From Acidimicrobiaceae bacterium (GTDB lineage: Bacteria; Actinomycetota; Acidimicrobiia; Acidimicrobiales; Bog-793): 41,055 nt of DNA. Below, piece after piece: positions 31,373 to 39,713 of the stretch. The number at the start of each line of letters is the position of its first letter. The stretch's first letter is position 1. Below the pieces are notes generated by a model. It searched no databases, had not been told where the DNA came from, and saw only the letters and a program-made list of their open reading frames with translations. The stretch is from positions 1-41,055 of the forward strand of contig PLDN01000131.1 in the NCBI GenBank assembly GCA_003136185.1. Reading direction: 5' to 3'. The translations under genes and the position numbers were made by a program.

Positions 31373-32395
31373 ATGAAGGCGGGTGTCATCGGAGCCACCG
31401 GGTACCTCGGTGCCGAACTTCTAAGGCTCCTTGCCGACCATCCATCGATCGACGTATCGGTGGTTCAGGCCTCCTCGACGGCCGGCTCGACTATCGCTGA
31501 GCAGTACCCGGCGCTCGCGCGTGCCTATCGGGATCTCGTCATCGACGACGTGGATCCGAATGCGCTCCGCGGCCTCGACGTGGTCTTCGTTGCCGTGCCG
31601 TCTGGGACATCGCAGGAAATCGTCGCTGGCCTGCAACCGTCGGCTCGCCTCGTAGTGGACCTCGGTGCCGATTTTCGCCTGAAGGACGCCGCTTCATACC
31701 CGGAGTGGTACGGCTTCGAGCACGGACAACCCCACCTCCTCGCGCGGGCTGTCTACGGCCTTCCGGAGCTGAACCGCGACGCCCTGCTCGGTGCCAGCCT
31801 GATAGCAGCCCCCGGCTGTTACCCGACCGCGGCCTGCCTGGCGCTGGCTCCGTTCATCTTGAACGGATACGTCGAGCCGACGGGGATCGTGGTCGATGCA
31901 GCGAGTGGGACCTCGGGGGCAGGCAAGGCGCCGGGCGCAGCCATGCACCACCCGTTCGTGAACGAGAGATTCGCTCCCTACGGCGTGCTCACACACCGCC
32001 ACACGCCCGAGATGCAGCAGCTTCTCGGTGCACAGTTGCTGTTCACGCCGCACCTGGCGCCGATGACACGGGGGATCCTGGCCACCTGTTACGCGAGGCC
32101 GGCTGCGAGCGCCGGCATAACCTCCAGCGAGCAGGCGATCGACGTCTTGCGCGAGGCGTACTCGAGTGAGCCGTTCATCAACGTGACTGGGGCGCTCGTC
32201 TCGACCGCTGATGCTTACGGCTCGAACGTCGCCCACCTGACGGCGCGCTACGACGCCCGCACCGGCTGGTTGGTCGTGTTCGCCGCGATCGACAACCTCG
32301 TAAAAGGAGGCTCGGGCCAGGCAATCCAGGCGGCCAACGTCGCTCTCAAGCTTCCAGAGAGCTCCGGCCTCCCGAGGGTTGGGCTGGCGCCATGA
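31373..32395 (+). CDS. argC: N-acetyl-gamma-glutamyl-phosphate reductase
   Basis: 340 aa from ATG 31373 (MKAGVIGATGYLGAELLRLL). The track start at 31358 would put five extra residues inside the operator and promoter, so I reject it. Type 1 ArgC: Rossmann GATGYLGAEL, VVFVAVPSGTSQEIV, VDLGADFRLKD, YGLPELNR, the catalytic Cys about 149 in IAAPGCYPTAACLAL, SGTSGAGKAP, HRHTPEMQQ and FTPHLAPMTRGILATCYA. NADPH-dependent reduction in arginine synthesis. First gene of argCJBDFRGH. Confidence 0.96.
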   Translation: MKAGVIGATGYLGAELLRLLADHPSIDVSVVQASSTAGSTIAEQYPALARAYRDLVIDDVDPNALRGLDVVFVAVPSGTSQEIVAGLQPSARLVVDLGADFRLKDAASYPEWYGFEHGQPHLLARAVYGLPELNRDALLGASLIAAPGCYPTAACLALAPFILNGYVEPTGIVVDAASGTSGAGKAPGAAMHHPFVNERFAPYGVLTHRHTPEMQQLLGAQLLFTPHLAPMTRGILATCYARPAASAGITSSEQAIDVLREAYSSEPFINVTGALVSTADAYGSNVAHLTARYDARTGWLVVFAAIDNLVKGGSGQAIQAANVALKLPESSGLPRVGLAP

Positions 32396-33576
32396 CCGCG
32401 TGTCTCCCAAAGGGCTTCGCAGCCGCCTCGGTTGCGGCCGGGATCAAGGCGAGCGGCGCGCCCGACCTGGCCCTTGTTGCCACGTCTGGCGATGCGGGCG
32501 CCGTGAGCGCTGCCGCCGTCTTCACTCAGAACCTCGCCGCTGCAGCGCCGGTCCAGGTGAGCCGCCGCAACTTGGCGTCATCGGGCCGGCGCGCCGGCGC
32601 CGTCGTGATCAATAGCGGCTGTGCCAACGCCGCAACGGGTCGGGCGGGCTTGGCGACCGCGGACCGGACGGCGAGGATCGTGGCTGCCGGCCTTGGACTC
32701 GAGCGTGATCAGGTTCTCGTCTGTTCCACCGGCGTCATAGGTGCCGAACTTCCCTTCGACCCGATCGCAAGGGGCGTGCCCGCACTCCTGGCGTCGCTCG
32801 AGAGCTCAGAGGATGCGCTGCGTGCGGCGGCCCGGGCGATCATGACGACCGATACCCGAGAGAAACTCGCCGCAGCCGACCTCCCAAACGGCGCCCACGT
32901 AGGCGCGATCGCAAAAGGGGCTGCCATGGTCGCACCCAACATGGCGACCATGCTCGCGGTCATCATGACCGACGCCGACGTGCCGCCGGAGGAGCTGCAG
33001 AGCTCCCTCGCCGCAGCAGTTGCTGTCTCGTTCAATCGACTCTCGATCGACGGCTGCACCTCTACCAACGACACGGTCATCGCCCTCGCGAGCGGCGCCG
33101 GATCGGTCAGCAGACCTCTAGAGCCTGGGGAGCTGACGGCCGCCTTCACAGCGGTGTGCAAGGACCTCGCCCACCAGATGGCATCGGATGCCGAAGGCGG
33201 AACCAAGACGGTGAGAGTCGTCATCTCCGGTGCGATCGACGACGAGAGCGCCCGCATCGCCGCTCGCAAGGTGGCCGACGCGAACCTCGTGAAGTGCTCC
33301 TGGTACGGGGCTGACCCGAACTGGGGCCGCGTCGTGAGTGAGATCGGGACCGCCGGAATCGAGTTCGACCCGGATCGCGTCGAGGTCTCATACGGACCGT
33401 TCACGGTTTGTCGGGCCGGCATCGCTGCGGCTCACGACGAGGCGGCGCTCGCCGTCTACCTGAAGGGCCCGGAGATAGAGGTCCGCTGTGAGATCGGTCT
33501 CGGCAAAGGCACGGGCGAGATCCTCAGTGCTGACCTGACCCACGGGTACATCGACGAGAACATGGGCCTGTCGTGA
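32392..33576 (+). CDS. argJ: Bifunctional glutamate N-acetyltransferase / amino-acid acetyltransferase
   Basis: 394 aa, ATGA overlap with argC. ArgJ signatures: LPKGFAAASVAAGIK, VINSGCANAATGRAGL, CSTGVIGAELPFD, and the self-cleavage site KGAAMVAPNMATMLAVIMTDA with the nucleophile Thr about 186 that becomes the N-terminus of the beta subunit. Later SFNRLSIDGCTSTNDTVIALASG, EGGTKTVRVVISGA, KCSWYGADPNWGRV. Recycles acetyl from N-acetylornithine to glutamate; whether it also uses acetyl-CoA cannot be read. No argA is seen, so it may be bifunctional. Confidence 0.95.
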   Translation: MTACLPKGFAAASVAAGIKASGAPDLALVATSGDAGAVSAAAVFTQNLAAAAPVQVSRRNLASSGRRAGAVVINSGCANAATGRAGLATADRTARIVAAGLGLERDQVLVCSTGVIGAELPFDPIARGVPALLASLESSEDALRAAARAIMTTDTREKLAAADLPNGAHVGAIAKGAAMVAPNMATMLAVIMTDADVPPEELQSSLAAAVAVSFNRLSIDGCTSTNDTVIALASGAGSVSRPLEPGELTAAFTAVCKDLAHQMASDAEGGTKTVRVVISGAIDDESARIAARKVADANLVKCSWYGADPNWGRVVSEIGTAGIEFDPDRVEVSYGPFTVCRAGIAAAHDEAALAVYLKGPEIEVRCEIGLGKGTGEILSADLTHGYIDENMGLS

Positions 33577-34454
33577 GCACGACGGAGGCCTCTCTTCCAG
33601 AGACGAAGGCGGCCGTGCTGTGTGAGGCGCTGCCGTACATCCGGCGCTTTTCCGGGAGGGTCATAGTCGTGAAGTACGGCGGCAACGCCCACCCCGAGGC
33701 GCAGTCGGACGCCGAGGCGCTGGCACTCTTCGCAGAGGACATCGTGCTCTTGCGCTCTATCGGGATACTTCCGGTGGTCGTTCACGGTGGCGGGCCGCAA
33801 ATCGGAGCGCTCATGGCCCGTCTCGGAAAAGTGCCGGAGTTCCGCGACGGCCTGCGCGTGACAGACGCCGACACCCTCGACATCGCTCGGATGGTGCTCG
33901 TCGGCAAGGTGAACCGCGACATCGTCGGAGCGATCAACACTCATGGGCCCCTTGCCGTAGGTATGTCAGGCGAAGACGCCGGCCTGATCACTGCGGGCCC
34001 GCGTGATCCGGCTCTCGGCTACGTGGGAGACGTCTTGGCGGTGGACCCGTCGATCGTGATCCGTCTCGTGAAAGAGGGGCTCGTCCCCGTTATCGCGACG
34101 ATCGGCTCGGACGCGAAAGGCCAGGCCTACAACATCAACGCCGACACGGTCGCCGGCGCGGTCGCCGAGGCGCTCGGAGCGGAGAAACTCGTCTTCCTCA
34201 CAGACGTGGACGGCATCCGCTCGGATCCCGCCGACGAGAAGACGCGCCTGTCATCGGTCACGCCGAGCGAGATCGACGATCTGGTCGCGGTCGGCGTGAT
34301 CAGCACTGGCATGATCCCGAAGGCGGCGGCATGCGCCCACGCCGTCCGCCATGGAGTCGCGAGCGCTCACGTCCTCGACGGGAGGGTGGCGCACGCGGTG
34401 CTGCTGGAGCTCTTCACTCCCGAAGGAGTGGGGACAATGGTGGCCGAGCCATGA
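33573..34454 (+). CDS. argB: Acetylglutamate kinase
   Basis: 293 aa, GTGA overlap with argJ. Amino-acid kinase fold: VIVVKYGGNAHPE, LPVVVHGGGPQIGALMARLG, DTLDIARMVLVGKVNRDIV, YNINADTVAGAVAEALGAEKLVFLTDVDGI and VISTGMIPKAAACAHAV. The N-terminal helix ETKAAVLCEALPYIRRFSG matches the extra helix of hexameric, arginine-inhibited enzymes, so feedback control by arginine is likely (family knowledge). Confidence 0.96.
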   Translation: MSTTEASLPETKAAVLCEALPYIRRFSGRVIVVKYGGNAHPEAQSDAEALALFAEDIVLLRSIGILPVVVHGGGPQIGALMARLGKVPEFRDGLRVTDADTLDIARMVLVGKVNRDIVGAINTHGPLAVGMSGEDAGLITAGPRDPALGYVGDVLAVDPSIVIRLVKEGLVPVIATIGSDAKGQAYNINADTVAGAVAEALGAEKLVFLTDVDGIRSDPADEKTRLSSVTPSEIDDLVAVGVISTGMIPKAAACAHAVRHGVASAHVLDGRVAHAVLLELFTPEGVGTMVAEP

Positions 34455-35614
34455 GCGAGAGCCTGTTGATGAGCACGTACGCGCCACCGCGAGTGCGTTT
34501 TGTCGAAGGTCATGGGACGCGGCTGTTCGATGCTGCAGGTAAGTCGTATCTCGACTTCCTCTCGGGGATCGCCGTCACTTCGCTCGGTCACTCGAATCCC
34601 CGCGTCGCGGCTGCGCTGTGCGAGCAGGCCGGCAAGCTCTGGCACGTGTCGAACCTGTTCGGCAACGAGCTCGCCGAGCCGTTGGCCCACCGGATCGACA
34701 GCCTGATCGGGGACGGATCGCCCCTCGGGGGCAAGGTCTTCTTCGCCAACTCGGGCGCGGAGGCGAACGAGTGCGCCATAAAGCTCGCTCGCAAAGCCGG
34801 TGGTCGTGGCCGCTTCCACGTGCTGTCGGCCTATGGCTCGTTCCACGGGCGCACGCTCGCGACACTGCACGCCACCGGCCAGCCGGAAAAGCACGAGGCT
34901 TTCCAGCCGCTGCCAGAGGGCTTCCGTCACGTGGCCTTCGGTGATCTCGAGGCGCTCGAGCGAGCTGCCGATCCGAGCGCTGTGACGGCGATACTCCTCG
35001 AGCCGATCGAGGGCGAGGCCGGTGTAGTGCCCCCTCCGATGGGCTACCTGCAAGGCGTCCGCAAGCTCTGCGATGAGCGGGGCATCCTTCTCATCCTCGA
35101 CGAGATCCAGACTGGCCTCGGCCGGACCGGCCGCTGGTTCGCTTTTCAGGCGGCGGGGATCGTTCCTGATGTCGTCACGATCGCGAAATCGCTCGGGAAT
35201 GGCATGCCGATCGGCGCGTGCTGGGCACGGGCAGAGGTGGCGGACGTCTTCGAGCCGGGCGACCACGGCAGCACCTTCGGTGGCCAGCCGCTCGCGTGCT
35301 CTGCCGCTCTCGCAACGCTCGAGGAGTTGGAGCGCATCGATGCCCCTGCTCGTGCCCTCGCGGCCGGCGCTCACTTGCGGTCGCTCCTCGAGGACCTCCC
35401 TGCGGTGTCCGCCGTCCGCGGGAGTGGCCTGTTGCTCGGCGCAGTGCTCGAGGAGGGGGGCCTCGACGCGAAGCAGGTCGTCGCAGCCGCGCTCGATCAC
35501 GGCCTCGTAATCAACGCCCCGGCGGCGTATGTGCTGAGGTTTGCGCCGCCGCTCACTGTGTCTGGCGAAGAGATCGAAGAGGCAGTCGCGATCTTGCGAG
35601 AGGTGCTTTCATGA
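34451..35614 (+). CDS. argD: Acetylornithine aminotransferase
   Basis: 387 aa from ATG 34451 (ATGA overlap with argB). Class III PLP aminotransferase: YLDFLSGIAVTSLGHSNPRVA, FFANSGAEANECAIKLARK, YGSFHGRTLATL, LLEPIEGEAGVVPPP, LLILDEIQTGLGRTGRWFAFQ and the PLP lysine in DVVTIAKSLGNGMPIGA, then GDHGSTFGGQPLACSAAL. The track ORF extends 40 residues into argB in another frame and is wrong. Its stop overlaps the argF ATG. Confidence 0.95.
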   Translation: MSESLLMSTYAPPRVRFVEGHGTRLFDAAGKSYLDFLSGIAVTSLGHSNPRVAAALCEQAGKLWHVSNLFGNELAEPLAHRIDSLIGDGSPLGGKVFFANSGAEANECAIKLARKAGGRGRFHVLSAYGSFHGRTLATLHATGQPEKHEAFQPLPEGFRHVAFGDLEALERAADPSAVTAILLEPIEGEAGVVPPPMGYLQGVRKLCDERGILLILDEIQTGLGRTGRWFAFQAAGIVPDVVTIAKSLGNGMPIGACWARAEVADVFEPGDHGSTFGGQPLACSAALATLEELERIDAPARALAAGAHLRSLLEDLPAVSAVRGSGLLLGAVLEEGGLDAKQVVAAALDHGLVINAPAAYVLRFAPPLTVSGEEIEEAVAILREVLS

Positions 35615-36534
35615 CTCGCCATCTCCTTTCGATGGCCGACCTCAGCTCCGAAGAGCTGGACAGCGTGCTCGAGCTCGCCGGGGACACTGCACCTCCTCAC
35701 GTGCTCGCTGGCCTTGGAGTGGCTCTCGTGTTCGAACACCCGTCCGCCCGCACACGCAACGCCTGCGAGCTCGCGGTCGCCCAACTCGGCGGCCACCCCG
35801 TGTCTATCCGTGGTGAGGAAGTCGGGATCGACAAACGCGAGACCGCAGAGGACGTCGCGCGCACGCTTGGGTGCTACCACTCGATGATCGCTGCTCGGGT
35901 GGAGCGGCATGCGACGCTCGAGCGGATGGCCGGGGCACTCGATGCCGCTGGCGCCGCCGTCCCGGTGATCAACCTCCTCTCGGACAGAGAGCATCCGACT
36001 CAGGCGGTGGCTGACCTGCTCACACTCCGTCAGCACTTGGGTTCGCTCGCGGGACGGGTGCTGACCTACGTGGGCGACGCGAACAACGTCTGCCGGTCGC
36101 TCGTCGCCGGTTGTGCGCGGGCCGGAATGCATCTCAACGTCGCCTCGCCCGAGGGTTATGGCTTGAGCGCGGCAGACCTCAAGTGGGCGGAGCAGCTAGG
36201 TGGCAGCGTTCGGAGCTACTCCCAGCCCGAAGAAGCGGTCGCCGCGGCGGACGCGGTATACACCGACGTCTGGGTCTCGATGGGACAAGACGACGAGGCC
36301 TGGGCCCGCAGGCGAGCGTTTGCCGGCTTTGGCCTCGACGAGGTGCTGATGGGTCATGCTCGCCACGGTGTCCTCGTGATGCACTGCCTTCCGGCGCATC
36401 GTGGCGAGGAGATCTCCGCCGGGGTTCTCGAGGGCAAGAACAGCGTCGTCTGGCAACAGGCCGCCAACCGGATGCACGCGGCTCGGGGAATCATGAGGTT
36501 CCTACGAGAATGCGTCCTCGAGGGGCAGTCGTGA
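35611..36534 (+). CDS. argF: Ornithine carbamoyltransferase
   Basis: 307 aa from ATG 35611 (ATGA overlap with argD). Motifs: carbamoyl-phosphate loop FEHPSARTRNACELAVAQLGGHPV (SARTR instead of the textbook STRTR), GIDKRETAEDVARTLGCY, NLLSDREHPTQAVADLLTL (HPxQ), YVGDANNVCRSL, ornithine SMG loop DVWVSMGQDDEA and VMHCLPAHRGEEISAGVL (HCLP). Joins ornithine and carbamoyl phosphate to citrulline. The S-A-R-T variant is, as far as I recall, found in some other bacterial OTCases, so it need not inactivate the enzyme. Confidence 0.94.
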   Translation: MTRHLLSMADLSSEELDSVLELAGDTAPPHVLAGLGVALVFEHPSARTRNACELAVAQLGGHPVSIRGEEVGIDKRETAEDVARTLGCYHSMIAARVERHATLERMAGALDAAGAAVPVINLLSDREHPTQAVADLLTLRQHLGSLAGRVLTYVGDANNVCRSLVAGCARAGMHLNVASPEGYGLSAADLKWAEQLGGSVRSYSQPEEAVAAADAVYTDVWVSMGQDDEAWARRRAFAGFGLDEVLMGHARHGVLVMHCLPAHRGEEISAGVLEGKNSVVWQQAANRMHAARGIMRFLRECVLEGQS

Positions 36535-37019
36535 GCGACACCGGCACCGGCCGGATCTCGAAGGCACGCCGCCAACACGTGCTCGCGCGGCTGCTCGGTG
36601 ATCACGAGGTGACCAGCCAGGAGCAGCTCGTGGACCTGCTCGCGAGCGAGGGCGTCGCCGCCACACAGGCGACGGTGTCGCGGGATCTCGAGGAGGTCGG
36701 TGCCGTCAAGGTGCGGGTGCCTGGCGTCGAACGGCTCGTCTACGCGATTGCAGAGTTGCCACGAGACCAGGTGGCGCCCGCCGATCACCTCCGGCGCGTA
36801 CTGGGGGAGTGGGTCGTCGATGTGACGTGGTCGGTCAACATCGTCGTGCTGCGCACTCCGCCCGGTTCTGCCCACGTCGTCGCCTCGGCGCTCGACCGGT
36901 CGGGCCTCGAGGGGGCACTCGGGACGGTCGCGGGGGACGACACGGTGCTCGTCATCGCAGCAGAAGAGGTCGGCGGAGCGCTGTTGGGCAATCAATTAGC
37001 GGAGATCGCGGGACAGTAA
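36531..37019 (+). CDS. argR: Arginine repressor
   Basis: 162 aa from GTG 36531 (GTGA overlap with argF). N-terminal winged helix: KARRQHVLARLLGDHEVTSQEQLVDLLASEGVAATQATVSRDLEEVGAVKV (the SR-E-L-like recognition helix TQATVSRDLEE). C-terminal oligomerisation/arginine-binding domain ends GTVAGDDTVLVIAAEEVGG, matching the GTIAGDDTI motif. It binds arginine and the ARG boxes seen before argC. Being the sixth gene of that transcript, it should repress its own synthesis. The track ORF start at 36111 is inside argF in another frame. Confidence 0.95.
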   Translation: MSDTGTGRISKARRQHVLARLLGDHEVTSQEQLVDLLASEGVAATQATVSRDLEEVGAVKVRVPGVERLVYAIAELPRDQVAPADHLRRVLGEWVVDVTWSVNIVVLRTPPGSAHVVASALDRSGLEGALGTVAGDDTVLVIAAEEVGGALLGNQLAEIAGQ

Positions 37020-37034
37020 GAGGTATGGAGTGGG

Positions 37035-37040
37035 TACGCT
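37035..37040 (+). promoter_or_regulatory. Possible internal promoter upstream of argG
   Basis: The 72-bp argR-argG gap is the only real break in the arg cluster. It holds TACGCT (37035-37040), a short hairpin CTCGGC-CGCGA-GCCGAG right after it and an AAGGA ribosome-binding site before ATG 37092. If TACGCT is a -10 element, argGH would have a leader of about 45 nt. No ARG box is visible here. Confidence 0.3.
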
Positions 37041-37091
37041 CGGCCGCGAGCCGAGGGAACGGCGCTCGTCGCCGAGGAAGAAGGACGTGAC

Positions 37092-38312
37092 ATGGCAGGT
37101 CGTGTGGTGCTCGCATACTCAGGCGGGCTCGACACATCGGTGGCGGTTCACTGGATGGGAGCCGAGCTCGGGCTCGAAGTAATCGCGGTAGCCGTTGATG
37201 TCGGTCAAGAAGGTGACTTCGAGTCGATCCGCCAGCGTGCGCTCGCAGCTGGAGCGGTCGAAGCGGTCGTCGTCGACGCGAAGGACGAGTTCGCATCGGA
37301 CTTCATCGTGCCGACCCTCGCGGCGAACGCCCTCTACGAAGGCCGCTACCCGCTCGTCTCCTCGTTGTCTCGCCCGGTCATCGTGCGCCACCTCGTCACC
37401 GAGGCAAGGCGTCATGGCGCCTCGGCGGTCGCTCACGGATGCACGGGGAAAGGCAACGATCAGGTGCGTTTCGAGGTCGGGACGCGAGCCCTCGCACCGG
37501 ACCTCGAAATCGTCGCGCCAGTGCGTGTCTGGGGTATGACGAGGGAAGAGACCATCGGATACGCCGAGAAACACGATCTACCCATCACCATCTCCCGCGA
37601 CCGGATCTACTCGATCGACGAGAACCTCTGGGGCAAGGCCATCGAGTGCGGGATCCTCGAAGACCCTTGGGAGGCTCCGCCGGAGGACGTGTTCTCCCTT
37701 ACGGTGCCGACGGCCACGGCGCCGCTCGAGTTCGTGATCGGCTTCGAGGCAGGCGTACCCGTGTCGCTCGACGGCACCCGGATTGGGCTCGTCGACCTGA
37801 TCGCCCAGGTCGGAGCGCTCGCTGGGTCGACGGGGTTCGGCAGGGTGGACATGGTGGAGGGCAGGCGTGTCGGCATCAAGAGCCGGGAGGTCTACGAATG
37901 CCCGGCAGCCCTCGCCCTCATCGCGGCGCATGCAGACCTGGAAGGCCTAACGCTCGAGCGTGACTTGGCGCACGAAAAGCTCCGCCTCGAGCCGCGCTTT
38001 GCCGAGCTCGCTTACGACGGGATGTGGTTTTCACCCTTGCGAGAGGCGCTGTCGGCCTTCATGGCCTCGACCCAGCGGCATGTCACCGGCGAGGTCCGAC
38101 TGCGTTGTTCTCCTGGTGGAGGGCTCGAGGTCGTTGGTCGCCGCAGTCCCGAAGGGCTATACGACTACGGCCTGGCTACTTACGACGCGGCGGATTCGTT
38201 CCGCCACGAGGACGCCGAGGGCTTTGTTCGCGTGTTCGGCCTCGGGGTGCAAACGTGGGCGGCCAAGCAGGGCATTGGCCGTGCGAGCATCCCGGGCGGT
38301 GGCAGCGAGTGA
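37092..38312 (+). CDS. argG: Argininosuccinate synthase
   Basis: 406 aa. N-type ATP pyrophosphatase: VVLAYSGGLDTSVAVHWM (SGGxDTS P-loop), VAVDVGQEGDFESIRQRAL, YPLVSSLSRPVIVRHLV, AHGCTGKGNDQVRFE, APVRVWGMTREETIGYA, SIDENLWGKAIECG and GVPVSLDG. Couples citrulline and aspartate. ATG 37092 has GAAGAAGGA eight bases upstream, the clearest Shine-Dalgarno in the arg cluster. GTGA overlap with argH. Confidence 0.97.
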   Translation: MAGRVVLAYSGGLDTSVAVHWMGAELGLEVIAVAVDVGQEGDFESIRQRALAAGAVEAVVVDAKDEFASDFIVPTLAANALYEGRYPLVSSLSRPVIVRHLVTEARRHGASAVAHGCTGKGNDQVRFEVGTRALAPDLEIVAPVRVWGMTREETIGYAEKHDLPITISRDRIYSIDENLWGKAIECGILEDPWEAPPEDVFSLTVPTATAPLEFVIGFEAGVPVSLDGTRIGLVDLIAQVGALAGSTGFGRVDMVEGRRVGIKSREVYECPAALALIAAHADLEGLTLERDLAHEKLRLEPRFAELAYDGMWFSPLREALSAFMASTQRHVTGEVRLRCSPGGGLEVVGRRSPEGLYDYGLATYDAADSFRHEDAEGFVRVFGLGVQTWAAKQGIGRASIPGGGSE

Positions 38313-39697
38313 CTTTGTGGGCCAGCCGGATGGGCTCCCCTCCGGCGGAGGACATGATGGCGTTCAGCGCCAGCCTGTCGTTCGACAAGCGACTTGCCCC
38401 GAGCGACATCGAAGCTTCGATCGCGCATGTCCATGGGCTAGGCAAAGCGGGCATCCTGCAGCTAGAGGAAGTAGATCAGCTGGTCGAGGCGCTCAGCCGC
38501 ACGGGAGACGAACTCGCGGCGGCAGTCTTCGAGTTTCAGCCAGGCGACGAGGACATACATACAGCGATCGAGCGTCGCGTGCGCGAGCTCGCAGGTGATG
38601 TCGGTGCCAAGCTTCACACGGGCCGAAGCCGCAACGACCAGGTGGCGACGGCGCTCCGGCTGTACACCCGTGAGAACCTCTCGTTGGTGGCCGGACTCCT
38701 GATCGAGTTCCAGAGGACGCTGCAGCGCCGCGCGACGGAGGCCGGTCACACCTACCTGCCCGGCTACACCCACCTGCAGCGTGCGCAGCCGGTGCTCCTC
38801 GCGCACCACCTGCTCGCCCATGGCTGGGCCTTGGCACGCGACGTGGACCGGCTCTTCGCCACCCTTGAGCGACTGAACGTCTCGCCTCTCGGTGCGGGCG
38901 CTCTGGCAGGTAGCTCTCTGCCGCTCGTTCCCGATGAGGTGGCGGCCGAGTTGGCGATGACGTCTCGCTTCGAGAACTCGCTCGACGCAGTATCGGACCG
39001 CGACTTCGTAGCAGAGGCGCTCTTCGACATCGCGCTCATCGGCATCCACCTCTCTCGCATCGGCGAGGAGGTCGTCCTGTTCTCGACTGCGGAGTTCGGC
39101 TTCATGCGGCTAGACGACGCGTGGGCAACTGGGAGCTCGATGCTGCCGCAGAAGAAGAATCCCGACGTGGCCGAGCTGGCCCGGGGCAAGGCGGGGAGGT
39201 TGGTGGGGAACCTGGTGGGTTTCTTGACGACGTTGAAGGGCCTACCGCTTGCGTACAACCGCGACCTGCAAGAAGACAAGGAGCCGCTGTTCGACGCCAT
39301 CGACCAGGTGACCCTGGCGCTCGTCGCGATGGAAGGCCTCATGGGTACGGTCACATTCGACACCGAGCGGATGCAGCAAGCCGCCGATGGACCGTCTCTG
39401 GTTGCCGTCGACCTGGCGGAGTGGCTCGTCGCTCGCGGCGTCCCGTTCCGGGACGCTCACGGGACAGTTGCCGCATTGGTGCGGGAATCCGTCGAGCGCC
39501 ACGTACCGATCGCCGAGCTCATCGAGGCGCATCCGGCCTTCGGCGAGGAAGCCTTGACGTTGCTCGAGCCAGGCAGTGCCCTTCGCCGGCACCGGAGTGC
39601 GGGCGGGACCGGACCGGATGCCGTCGCACTGCAGATGCAGCGGTTCGTGGGCCGCGTCGAGATAGATGCTGCACGGTTGAGCTCATGGACGCGCTGA
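38309..39697 (+). CDS. argH: Argininosuccinate lyase
   Basis: 462 aa from GTG 38309 (GTGA overlap with argG), the expected length; the track ORF begins inside argG. Aspartase/fumarase superfamily: FSASLSFDKRLAPSDIEASIAH, DEDIHTAIERRVREL, KLHTGRSRNDQVATALRLY, LPGYTHLQRAQPVLLAHHLLAH (catalytic-region His), DRDFVAEALFDIALI and the signature ATGSSMLPQKKNPDVAELARGK. Releases arginine and fumarate. Last gene of the arginine pathway here. Confidence 0.96.
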   Translation: MTLWASRMGSPPAEDMMAFSASLSFDKRLAPSDIEASIAHVHGLGKAGILQLEEVDQLVEALSRTGDELAAAVFEFQPGDEDIHTAIERRVRELAGDVGAKLHTGRSRNDQVATALRLYTRENLSLVAGLLIEFQRTLQRRATEAGHTYLPGYTHLQRAQPVLLAHHLLAHGWALARDVDRLFATLERLNVSPLGAGALAGSSLPLVPDEVAAELAMTSRFENSLDAVSDRDFVAEALFDIALIGIHLSRIGEEVVLFSTAEFGFMRLDDAWATGSSMLPQKKNPDVAELARGKAGRLVGNLVGFLTTLKGLPLAYNRDLQEDKEPLFDAIDQVTLALVAMEGLMGTVTFDTERMQQAADGPSLVAVDLAEWLVARGVPFRDAHGTVAALVRESVERHVPIAELIEAHPAFGEEALTLLEPGSALRRHRSAGGTGPDAVALQMQRFVGRVEIDAARLSSWTR

Positions 39698-39713
39698 GCC
39701 CGCGGCCGGCGGC

